Source: Penaeus vannamei
Lineage: Eukaryota > Arthropoda > Malacostraca > Decapoda > Penaeidae
NCBI RefSeq assembly: GCF_042767895.1
Contig: NC_091553.1
Span: 48,073,157-48,083,673 of the forward strand
Direction: 5' to 3'
Length of the DNA stretch: 10,517 nt
The translations under genes were made by a program, and so were the position numbers. Below, one piece after another: positions 1-8,410 of this stretch. The stretch's first letter is position 1. Each line of letters opens with the position of its first letter. Below the pieces are notes generated by a model. It saw only the letters and a list, made by a program, of their open reading frames with translations, was not told the DNA's origin and searched no databases.

Positions 1-138
1 TCCTTGTATTTCCATTTCTCCTTTTACTTTCTTTTTCCTGTTTCTTCATTTTCTTTCCTTTCTTTTTTCTTTTCTTTTGGAGAGCTTGTTTACTTGTTTT
101 TGTCTTCTTTGATTCTTGTTTATGTTACTTAAGTGAGA

Positions 139-159
139 TTTTTTTTTTTTTTTTTTTTT
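139..159. repeat. Poly-T run, 21 bases
   Basis: An uninterrupted run of 21 T sits between a T- and C-rich left flank (1-138) and the GT tract. On the minus strand it would be a poly-A run, which could be a retroposon tail. I see no SINE-like body, no RNA polymerase III boxes and no target-site duplication around it, so it is called only as a homopolymer. The flank at 1-138 shows no gene or motif. Confidence 0.9.
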
Positions 160-181
160 GTCAATACCATGTAGTGGTTTA

Positions 182-524
<343 letters not shown>

Positions 525-824
525 ACAACGGAAACCACAAGCCCAGAGGCCACTGACCTCTGCCAAGACACACCAAAGCACTTAGCATCTTACAGAAGAC
601 TACCTTCTCACTCCTCACTCCTTCCTCACTCCAACTCTGACCATCACCAGGAGCTCAAGCGTCTTCTGGGCGTGACGTGACCCTTGGGCGTGGGCAGGGC
701 ACGTGACCTAATCTCCACAGGGTCAGGGAGATAGCTAAGACATCTCAGCTGTTGTAGGATTGACCTGTGGTGACCCAGTAAGGTCGTTTGATACGTGAGT
801 GCCTGTCAATCAATATTCTCTAAT
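525..824. other. Unique island, no gene seen
   Basis: This 300-bp stretch is not repetitive and is more GC-balanced than most of the window. No tRNA, splice-bounded exon or plausible frame was recognised. Minus-strand frames run into it from the GT tract, but all three frames are open there, so openness is not informative. It contains a palindromic E-box CACGTG at 700-705, a CRE-like TGACGTGA at 673-680, and seven copies of TGACC or its complement between 554 and 776. The small imperfect inverted repeat AGAGGCCACTGACCTCT lies at 545-561. It could be an accessible regulatory patch, but that is inference. Confidence 0.6.
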
Positions 825-1046
825 CACTGCAGAAAGGGATAAAAATCACTAATCACTAATTTATTCACTGTAGAAAGGTATGAAAATCACTAATTACTAA
901 TTTAATCATTGTAGAAAAATATGAAAATCACTAATCACTAATTAAATCACTGTAGAAAAGTATAAAAATCACTAATCATTAATTTATTCACTGTAGAATG
1001 GTATGAAAATCACTAATCACTAATTTATTCACTATAGAAAGGTAAA
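825..1046. repeat. 41-bp minisatellite, about 5.4 copies
   Basis: Five full 41-bp units start at 825, 866, 907, 948 and 989, with a partial sixth from 1030. Each begins with a CACTGTAGAAAGGTATGAAA-like segment followed by a doubled ATCACTA and an AATTTATT tail. Units differ by a few substitutions; for example, the second and fifth differ at three positions. There is no length variation. Since 41 is not a multiple of three and the unit is AT-rich with stops, it is non-coding. Confidence 0.95.
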
Positions 1047-1402
1047 AATAATGAATATCTTCACAATACAAGATAGTGCTATATGATCTGTCACGTCTAC
1101 CAACTTTACTCGTCTCAACCATTAACATATCAAACATATTAACATATTAATATTAACATATTAAACATTAACATATGTATTTAACCGCTTTCGGACGAAA
1201 ATTTCCATCGATGAAAATATTCGAAACCGACCAAATCCATCTCTTTTATTTCACAGTTATTCATCCTCATTCGTACCTTTTCTATATTTATTGCAACGAA
1301 TACACTTCATCTCTTATCCTTTAAAACATTGACATGTACCTAAAAGACCGGTGTGGAATATTTTCGTAAGTAAAGACATGTTTGACGAGGTACTGGCAGC
1401 TT
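1047..1402. other. AT-rich unique island, no gene seen
   Basis: About 356 bp of AT-rich unique sequence separates the 41-bp array from the long purine tract. Positions 1113-1177 contain repeated AACATATTAA-like words. Positions 1196-1223 form a 28-bp palindrome with 12 of 14 arm positions complementary, centred on CATCGATG. No coding frame, RNA gene or transposon end was recognised. Confidence 0.6.
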
Positions 1403-2745
1403 GGAGGAGAGAGGGAGGGAAAGAGAAGGGAGAGGGAGAGAGAGAGAAGGGAGAGGAGAGAGAGAGAGAAGGGGGAGGAGGAGAGAGAGAGAAGGTGAGA
1501 GGAGGAGAGAGAGAAGGGAGGGGAGGAGAGAGAGAGAAGGGAGAGGAGGGAGAGAGAGGGGAGGAGAGAGGGAGAGAGAGAAGGGAGAGGGAGGGATAGA
1601 GAGAGAAGGGAGAGGAGGAGAGAGAAAAGGAGGAAGAAGGGAGAGGAGGATGAGAGGGAAGGAGAGGAGGAGGAGAGAGAGAGAACGCGAGAGAAGGGAG
1701 AGAGAGAGAAGGGAGAGGAGGAGGGGGAGAGAGAGAAGGGAGAGAGCGAGAGAGAGAAGGGAGGGGAGGGAGAGGGAGGGAGAGAGAGAGGAAAAGGGAG
1801 AGAGAAGGATAGAGGGAGATGAGAGAGGAGAGAGAGAAGAAGGGAGAGGAGAGAGAAAGGGAGAGGAGGAGAGAGAGAAAGGGAGAAATGGGAGAGGGGG
1901 AGGAGAAGAAGGAGAGAGAGAGAGAGAGAAAGAGAAGGGAGAGGGAGGAGAGGAGGAGGGAGGGAGAGAGGGGGAGAAAGGGAGGGGAGAGAGGGGAGGA
2001 AAGTAGGAGAGGGAGGGAGAGGGAAGGGAGAGAGGGATAGAGAAGGGGAGAGGAGAGAGAGGAAGGAGAGGGAGAGAGAGAAAGGGAGGAAGTAGGGAGA
2101 GGGGAGGAGGAGAGAGAGAAGGGAGAGGAGAGAGAGAGAGAGCAAAGAGAAGGAGAGGGAGGAGGAGAGAGGGAGAGAGAGAGAGAGAGAGATGGGAGGA
2201 GGAGGAGAAGAGAGAAGGGAGAGGAGAGAGAGAAGGGAGAGGAGGAGAGAGAGAAGGGAGAGTAGGGAGAGGAGGAGAGAGAGAAGGGAGAGGAGAGAGA
2301 GAGAAAGAGAAGGGAGAGGGAGAGGAGGAGAGAGGGAGAGAGAGAGAGAAGGAGAGGGAGGAGAGAGAGGGAGAGGAGAGAGAGAAGGGGAGAGGAGGAG
2401 AGAGAGAAAAGGGAGGGAGAGAGAGAGAAGGAGAGAGAAGGAGAGGGAGGATAGAGAGAAGGGGAGAGGAGGAGGGAGGAAGAGGGAGGGAGAGAGAGAG
2501 AGGAAGGAGAGAGAGAGAGAGAGAGAAGGAAGGGAGAGAGAGAGAGAAGGGAGAGGGAGGGAGAGAAGAGAGGGGGAGGAGGATAGAGAGAAGGGAGAGG
2601 AGGAGAGAGAGAGAAGGGAGAGGAGGGGAGAGAGAAGGGAGAGTAGAGAGAATGATGGGAGAGGAGAGAGAGAGAGAGAGAGAAGGGAGAGAAAAGGAGA
2701 AGGGGGAGAGAGAGAGAGAGGGAGAGAAAGAAGTGAGAGGAGAGA
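1403..2745. repeat. 1.34-kb polypurine tract, (GA)/(GGGA)n
   Basis: The plus strand is almost wholly A and G for about 1,343 bases. My hand count finds about 21 pyrimidines (near 98.4% purine). The longest uninterrupted stretch is about 188 bases, at 2264-2451. The tract is not a simple GA repeat: segments like AGAAGGGAGAGGAGGAGAGA recur irregularly, so it behaves as a variable minisatellite built from GA, GGA and GGGA words. Such tracts are known to favour intramolecular triplexes (H-DNA) and to stall polymerases. The minus strand gives an uninterrupted 478-residue Ser/Leu/Pro frame only because CT-rich DNA lacks stop codons. Confidence 0.95.
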
Positions 2746-2970
2746 TATACCTTTCAAAAATACAATATTAATTAAACGTTAACTAAAAGAATGATGATAA
2801 TACAATAACTAATTTGATGTAACGCTAATATTAATTAATACTAGTAATATCGATTATAAAAAACGGTAATGACAATAATCAATATGTGAAGATAAAAATA
2901 TGTGTATCATGCATTTATATAGAAATATAGATAGATATATGTATATATGCATAGTTTACTGTATATTTAT
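2746..2970. other. AT-rich unique spacer
   Basis: This 225-bp AT-rich spacer has several TTAATTAA-like words and short GATA and TATA runs towards its right edge, where it grades into the AC tract. Stops occur in every frame except where the microsatellite begins. Nothing recognisable is encoded. Confidence 0.6.
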
Positions 2971-3166
<196 letters not shown>

Positions 3167-3290
3167 TGCAGTCCTTACTCATCACTGGAAGTCACAGTTC
3201 ACACCATTTTTTCTCGCCAACCGGTCAAACAAGCTAAATACGGGAATATTTGGTGACAACTCGACCCCCTGTTCATTCCCGGCGGGCGAA
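3167..3290. other. Unique spacer left of the 15-bp array
   Basis: This 124-bp unique segment holds a perfect 7-bp inverted repeat, CGGGAAT at 3241-3247 and ATTCCCG at 3275-3281, with a 27-nt loop. The forward frame that continues into the 15-bp array is open across the whole spacer (3165-3290, 42 codons), which is unremarkable alone. TTGCAG at 3166-3171 resembles a splice acceptor but has no pyrimidine tract, only AT repeat, in front of it. No gene is called. Confidence 0.5.
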
Positions 3291-3451
3291 ATGAACCTCG
3301 TTGAACTGAACCTCGTTGAACTGAACCTCGTTGAACTGAACCTCGTTGAACTGAACCTCGCTGAAGTGAACCTCGTTGAACTGAACCTCGTTGAACTGAA
3401 CCTCGTTGAATTGAACCTCGTTGAACTGAACCTCGTTGAACTGAACCTCGT
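3291..3451. repeat. 15-bp minisatellite, about 10.7 copies
   Basis: The unit CTGAACCTCGTTGAA is repeated from 3291 to 3451 with very few changes: an initial A giving ATG at 3291, CTGAA for TTGAA at 3361-3365, a G at 3366 and a T at 3411. The length is five codons. The frame starting at the ATG reads MNLVE, then mostly LNLVE, ending LNLVARR and a stop at 3462-3464 (57 codons). It is the only stop-free forward frame; the other two carry TGA in each unit. All three reverse frames are open (FNEVQ, STRFS and QRGSV repeats). There is no known family match I can name, so it is annotated as a repeat and not a gene. Confidence 0.95.
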
Positions 3452-3488
3452 GGCGCGGCGCTGAACCAGGGCGAGGTCTACGAGAAGC
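3452..3488. other. GC-rich junction between the 15-bp array and the purine tract
   Basis: A short GC-rich segment follows the last unit. It includes one more CTGAACC (3461-3467), probably a decayed unit fragment. ACCTCG at 3445-3450 and CGAGGT at 3472-3477 form a 6-bp inverted repeat. One frame here reads LNQGEVYEKRG with G/C-ending codons, but it is too short to support an exon. Confidence 0.4.
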
Positions 3489-3640
3489 GGGGGGTTAGGG
3501 GGTTAAGGAGGGGGTAGGGGGAGGGAGACAAGGAGGTGGGGAGGGAGGGGGAGAAGGAGGGAGGGAGGGAGGGGGTGGGGGAGGGAGGAAGGAGGGGTAG
3601 GGAGGGGTGAGGAAGGAGGTGGGGGAGGGGAGGGAGATGG
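3489..3640 (+). repeat. G-rich tract with predicted G-quadruplex motifs
   Basis: G runs at 3489-3494, 3498-3502, 3510-3514 and 3517-3521, separated by loops of 3, 7 and 2 bases, satisfy the canonical G-quadruplex pattern (four runs of at least three G, loops of 1-7). More G runs follow to about 3637, including tandem GGGA words. TTAGGGGG in the first motif recalls telomere repeats, but there is no TTAGG or TTAGGG array here. Confidence 0.8.
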
Positions 3641-3915
<275 letters not shown>

Positions 3916-4289
3916 TCATCGACCTGAAGAAATCCAAAACTCTTGCCAGATGCTTTGTAATTTATCATATGCTTTGTGATATATCGTATACTTTGTAATA
4001 TATGTTTTGTAATATAGGATAATCTGATATCTTTCATAAGGCATCTCTTACACTATGAAATCATTCCTTTTATATTCACAACTTTTTCCACGTTTTTCAC
4101 AAAGTATTTCAAACTCAGAGCTTTAAAAAAAAATAAAAAAACGTTGTGTTAAGAAGAAGAACAAGACGAAAATAAGGTCAATACCAAAATAAAAAATAAA
4201 AATAGATAGTGTGATAGATAATAGATATATAAAAGGTGTTAGTATGCCCAGGAAATATATATCTTTGACCTTGACACGTACACGAATAT
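3916..4289. other. AT-rich unique island with a 19-bp repeat
   Basis: This 374-bp island contains the short 19-bp repeat at 3950-4016, an A-rich patch around 4124-4141, GATA-like words at 4203-4232, and TGACCTTGA at 4266-4274. On the minus strand the last is TCAAGGTCA, matching the Ftz-F1/SF-1 type extended half site. No coding frame, RNA gene or transposon feature was recognised. Confidence 0.55.
3950..4016. repeat. 19-bp AT-rich tandem repeat, about 3.5 copies
   Basis: Units start at 3950, 3969 and 3988, with a truncated fourth copy from about 4004. The first is ATGCTTTGTAATTTATCAT. The conserved core is CTTTGTAATATAT with transitions among copies. It is short and diverged, so probably old. 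Confidence 0.75.
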
Positions 4290-4586
4290 AAATGGTTTTG
4301 GGATGTGCATGTGTACGTGTGGGTATTTGTGTGTACGTCGGTGTGTGTGGATTGTGTGTATGTGTGTGTGAATGAGTCTACGTGTGTGTGGATTGTGTGT
4401 GTGTGTGAATGAGTCTATGTGTGTGGATTGTGTGTGTGAATATGTGTAAGTTTAAGGATTGTGTCAGTGTGTGGGGATTATATGTATGTGTGCATATGAG
4501 TGTGTGTGTGTCCGTGTTTTTGTGTGTGTGTGTGTGTGTCTGTGTTTGTGCGTGTGCGTGTGTGTGTATGTGTGTGTGTGTGTGTG
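4290..4586. repeat. Degenerate (GT)n tract with a 37-41 bp higher-order unit
   Basis: GT-rich sequence is interrupted in a regular way. A unit starting GTGTGTGTGGATTGTGTG and carrying GAATGAGTCTA begins at 4341, 4382 and, in shortened form, 4419. Spacings of 41 and 37 bp differ by GT copy number. A purer GT block lies at about 4519-4586. The Cys/Val-rich open frame across it is a repeat artefact. Confidence 0.85.
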
Positions 4587-4636
4587 CAACTGATAAAAAA
4601 TAATGTTAATCAATCATGAAACAATCTCCGTGCTTT

Positions 4637-4735
4637 ACAACAACAACAACAAAACCAAAAATAAACAAAAACAACAACAACAACAACCAAACAAAAAACA
4701 AAAAAAAGAAAAATACAAAAAAAAACATAAAATTA
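4637..4735. repeat. (CAA)n and A-rich tract
   Basis: Two CAA runs (about 4637-4652 and 4669-4688) are embedded in A-rich sequence with runs of up to nine A. The sense reading gives Asn/Gln/Lys-rich peptide in one frame, an ordinary by-product of CAA and A tracts. Confidence 0.85.
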
Positions 4736-4996
4736 AACTATCACTTATTTCCTTTCACATTTTAATTCTCTTTCGAAATGAGAATCCAATAAAGACATCA
4801 ATTTAGGAGTTATCAGATGTTATCGCAATTCGATCAATTCAACAATAATTTATTCGTGTTAATTACTCACAAAAATGTCTTAATAATACGGACAAGATAG
4901 AAGGAAGATTAAATTGAATTAAAACTTAATTAAGCTCAATCTGACGTGATGATAGAATTAATAATCGGCGATCATTATGATATGATTAATGACGAT
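4736..4996. other. AT-rich unique island, no gene seen
   Basis: This AT-rich stretch leads into the 70-bp repeat. It holds several TTAATTAA and GAATTAA words and many stop codons in all frames. GATGATA-type words near its right end foreshadow the repeats that follow. Nothing functional is recognised. Confidence 0.5.
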
Positions 4997-5206
4997 GATA
5001 ATGACATCATTAATAGATATATTAATAGACCTTAATGGTAATGATGATGATTTTGATAATAAATATGATAATGACATTATTAATAGATATATTAATAGAC
5101 TTTAATGGCAATGATGATGATATTGATAATAAGGATGGTAACAATATTATTGATAGATATATTAATTGACTTTAATGGTAATGATGATGGCATTAACAAT
5201 TTTATT
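4997..5206. repeat. 70-bp minisatellite, 3 copies
   Basis: Units begin at 4997, 5067 and 5137, each opening near GATAATGACATTATTAATAG. They continue through an AGATATATTAATAGACTTTAA-like segment and a run of GATGATG. The first two are close copies and the third diverges towards its 3' end before joining the 30-bp array. Shared GATAATAA and AATGATGATGAT words suggest both arrays grew from the same AT-rich trinucleotide background. Confidence 0.9.
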
Positions 5207-5219
5207 TAATGATCATTAT

Positions 5220-6510
5220 GATGACACGAATGATAATAAAGAGGATTACGATGACACGAATGATAATAAAGATGATTATGATGACACGAATGATAATAAA
5301 GATGATTACGATGACACGAATGATAATAAAGATGATTATGATGACACGAATGATAATAAAGATGATTACGATGACACGAATGATAATAAAGATGATTATG
5401 ATGACACGAATGATAATAAAGATGATTATGATGACACGAATGATAATAAAGATGATTACAATGACACGAATGATAATAAAGATGATTATGATGACACAAA
5501 TGATAATAAAGATGATTATGATGACACAAATGATAATAAAGGTGATTATGATGACACGAATGACAACAAAGATGATTATGATGACACGAATGATAATAAA
5601 GATGATTATGATGACACGAATGACAACAAAGATGATTATGATGACAGGAATGATAATAAAGATGATTATGATGACATGAATGATAATAAAGATGATTATG
5701 ATGACACGAATGATAATAAAGATGATTATGATGACACGAATGATAATAAAGATGATTATGATGACACGAATGATAATAAAGATGATTATAGATGACACGA
5801 ATGATAATAAAGATGATTATGATGACACGAATGATAATAAAGATGATTATGATGACACGAATGATAATAAAGATGATTATGATGACACGAATGATAATAA
5901 AGATGATTATGATGACACGAATGATAATAAAGAGGATTACGATGACACGAATGATAATAAAGATGATTATGATGACACGAATGACAATAAAGATGATTAT
6001 GATGACACGAATGATAATAAAGATGATTATGATGACACAAATGATAATAAAGATGATTATGATGACACGAATGATAATATAGATGATTATAACGACACGA
6101 ATGATAATAAAGATGATTACGATGACACGAATGATAATAAAGATGATTACAATGACACGAATGATAATAAAGATGATTACGATGACACGAATGATAATAA
6201 AGATGATTACAATGACACGAATGATAATAAAGATGATTATGATGACACGAATGACAACAAAGATTATTACGATGACACGAATGATAATAAAGATGATTAT
6301 GATGACACAAATGATAATAAAGGTGATTATGATGACACGAATGATAATAAAGATGATTATGATGACACGAATGATAATAAAGATGATTATGATGACACGA
6401 ATGACAACAAAGATTATTACGATGACACGAATGATAATAAAGATGATTATGACGACACAAATGATAATAAAGATGATTATGACGACACGAATGATAATAA
6501 AGATGATTAT
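5220..6510. repeat. 30-bp minisatellite, 43 copies in two blocks
   Basis: The unit begins GATGACACGAATGATAATAA and is 30 bp long. Block A has 19 units (5220-5789); an extra A at 5790 shifts the phase; block B has 24 units (5791-6510). In one forward frame each unit reads DDTNDNKDDY. Block A is open to a stop at 5793-5795; block B is open in a different frame to a stop at 6598-6600. Four of six frames are free of stops in the consensus, so openness is weak evidence. Variants are mostly transitions that are silent in the DDTNDNKDDY frame (TAT/TAC, ACG/ACA, GAT/GAC, AAT/AAC). Replacements include D to E, G, N or Y, T to R or M, and K to I. The peptide is acidic and Asn-rich, loosely like calcium-loop chemistry, but it lacks the EF-hand glycine and matches no family I can name. 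Confidence 0.97.
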
Positions 6511-6655
6511 AGACGACTGACAGGACTCAATGACATCACGACATCACACATAACATCAATAAAAATAATAACGACGGTGATGAGGCAAGAAATGAAGTGA
6601 GAATCCTAAACTTCATCTACTTTACGAAGTGAGAAATGTACGTATCGCGGTTGCC
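6511..6655. other. Unique spacer right of the 30-bp array
   Basis: This spacer of about 145 bp begins with the same ATTATAGA(C/T)GAC junction that marks the inner boundary of the 30-bp array. It contains the direct repeat GAAGTGAGAA (about 6593-6602 and 6626-6635) and a short ATGAAG/CTTCAT inverted repeat. Block B's open frame adds about 30 non-repeat residues here before its stop at 6598. Confidence 0.5.
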
Positions 6656-7158
6656 ACTTCTTCGTTTTTGTTGTCTATTTTTCTTCTTTTCTTCTTGTTT
6701 TTTTATCATCATCTTATTATTATTATTATTCTTTCTTTCTTTTTCTTTTTCTTCATCTTCTTCTTCTTCCTCTTCTTTCTTTATTTTCTTTTTCTTCATC
6801 TTCTTCTTCTTCGCATTCTTCTTCTTTTCTACTTCTTTTTTCTTTTCTTCTTTTCCTTATTCTTGATCTTCTTGTTCTTCTTGTTTTCATACTTCCTCCT
6901 ATTCTTCATCTTCTTCATTTTCATCTTCATCTGCTTTTCTTCTTCTCCTTCTTCTTCTTCTCCATCTTTATCATCATCTCCCTCTTCGTCATCATCATCT
7001 TCGTTTCTTCTTCTTTCTTTTCTTCATCTTCATCATCTTATTATTATTATTATCATTATTATTATTCCTCTTCATCTCCATCATCTTCTTCTTCTTCTTC
7101 TTTTTCTTCTTTTTCTTCTTCTTCTTCTTCATCTTCTTCATCTTCTTTTTCTTCTTCT

Positions 7159-7190
<32 letters not shown>

Positions 7191-7346
7191 TTCTTCTTCT
7201 TCTTCTTCTTCTTCTTCTTCTTCTTTTTCTTCTTCATCTTCTTCTTCTTCTTCTTCTTCTTCTTCTTTTTCTTCTTCTTCTTCTTCTTCTTCTTCTTCTT
7301 CTTCTTCTTCTTCTTCTTCTTTTTCTTCTTCCTCTTCTTCTTCATC

Positions 7347-7382
<36 letters not shown>

Positions 7383-7427
7383 TTATTATTATTATCATTA
7401 TTATTATTATTATTATTATCATTATTA

Positions 7428-7470
<43 letters not shown>

Positions 7471-7530
7471 CATTATTATCATTATTATTCCTCTTCTTCT
7501 TCTCCTTCTTCTTCTTCATCTTCATCTTCT
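6656..7530. repeat. (TTC)n-dominated trinucleotide tract with TTA and TCA blocks
   Basis: About 875 bp of TTC-rich pyrimidine sequence includes nearly pure TTC runs at about 7169-7223 and 7271-7321. A (TCA)n block lies at 7348-7380 and a (TTA/TCA)n block at about 7382-7488. Smaller TTA/TCA islands occur at about 6704-6731 and 7034-7064. On the minus strand this is GAA-rich, and long GAA/TTC tracts are known to form triplex or sticky DNA. The Leu- and Ile-rich plus frames and Lys/Asn-rich minus frames are artefacts of trinucleotide periodicity. Confidence 0.95.
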
Positions 7531-7625
7531 TATTATCATGGCATTGTGTCATGTCACACCTCCATGACGAAATGACAGCTGATGATGACAAGAGCATCGG
7601 AAACTGTCATATCAATTTCCGGTTT
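7531..7625. other. Short unique spacer
   Basis: Less than 100 bp of unique sequence separates the trinucleotide tract from the 58-bp array. It contains several TCATG/CATGA words and the run GATGATGACAAGAG. No gene or site is recognised. Confidence 0.5.
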
Positions 7626-8020
7626 GTCAAGTTATTTTTAGTGTGTCTAATTCTCGTAAATTTATCGCTCTGTTCCTTTCCTATTTCCGTTAGTTATCTT
7701 TGTTGTCTTTCTCTTTCATTTATCGCTCTGTTCCTTTCCTATTTCCGTTAGTTATCTTTGTTGTCTTTCTCTTTCATTTATCGCTCTGTTCCTTTCCTAT
7801 TTTCGTTAGTTATCTTCGTTGTCTTTCTCTTTCATTTATCTCTCTATACCTTTCCTGTTTTTGTATTTTTTCTCTTTAATTTATCACTCTGTTCCTTTCC
7901 TATTTTTTGTAAAGTTATTCTTAACATGTCTAATTCTCGTTAATTTATCTCTCTATTCATTTCCCATTTTTGTAGTTATTTTCGTTGTCTTTGTCGTTAA
8001 TTTATCTTTCTATTAATTTC
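7626..8020. repeat. 58-bp minisatellite with duplicated leader
   Basis: Units begin with ATTTATCGCTCTGTTCCTTT at 7660, 7718 and 7776. The first two are identical over 58 bp and the third differs at two positions. A shortened unit starts at 7834 (45 bp) and diverged units at 7879, 7943 and about 8000. The leader at 7626-7659, containing TGTCTAATTCTCGT, recurs at 7909-7942, so a block of leader plus units was itself duplicated about 283 bp downstream. The length of 58 is not a multiple of three, and the apparent Ser/Phe/Leu frames are incidental. Confidence 0.92.
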
Positions 8021-8048
8021 ATATAATACGAAAATCCAACACTTGTTC

Positions 8049-8085
8049 TTTTTTTTTTTTTTTTTTTTTTTTTTGTTTTTTTTTT
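8049..8085. repeat. Poly-T tract
   Basis: Twenty-six T, one G, then ten T. Read on the minus strand it is a poly-A run preceded by the CT-rich complement of the GA tract to its right. No retroposon body or target-site duplication is visible. Confidence 0.92.
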
Positions 8086-8107
8086 GGTAGAAGTGGGAAG
8101 ATTAAGG

Positions 8108-8410
<303 letters not shown>

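Noticed and set aside
139..159. SINE or processed pseudogene tail on the minus strand
   Set aside because: No body with polymerase III boxes, no coding remnant and no target-site duplication is visible. The poly-T at 8049-8085 fails the same test.
825..1046. CRISPR array
   Set aside because: The 41-bp units are contiguous near-identical copies with no distinct spacers, and the context is eukaryotic. The same holds for the other minisatellites.
1321..2757. 478-residue Ser/Leu/Pro-rich open frame on the minus strand
   Set aside because: CT-rich DNA cannot make TAA, TAG or TGA without A or G, so the frame is long by composition. Plus-strand frames over the same DNA are also open, and there is no domain.
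3241..3281. tRNA-like element suggested by the CGGGAAT/ATTCCCG stem and GTTCATTCC
   Set aside because: The loop is too short for a tRNA, there is no anticodon arm, and the B-box resemblance is partial.
3489..3521. Interstitial telomere repeat
   Set aside because: Only one or two TTAGGGGG-like words occur. There is no array of TTAGG, the usual arthropod telomere repeat.
5175..5795. Block A of the 30-bp array as an Asp/Asn-rich protein gene
   Set aside because: Four of six frames are open in the repeat consensus, the frame is broken by one base at 5790, and there are no splice sites, promoter or family match. It is kept only as a hypothesis.
6629..7597. Leu- and Ile-rich plus frame and Lys/Asn-rich minus frame
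   Set aside because: Both follow directly from TTC, TTA and TCA trinucleotides; no membrane protein architecture is credible.
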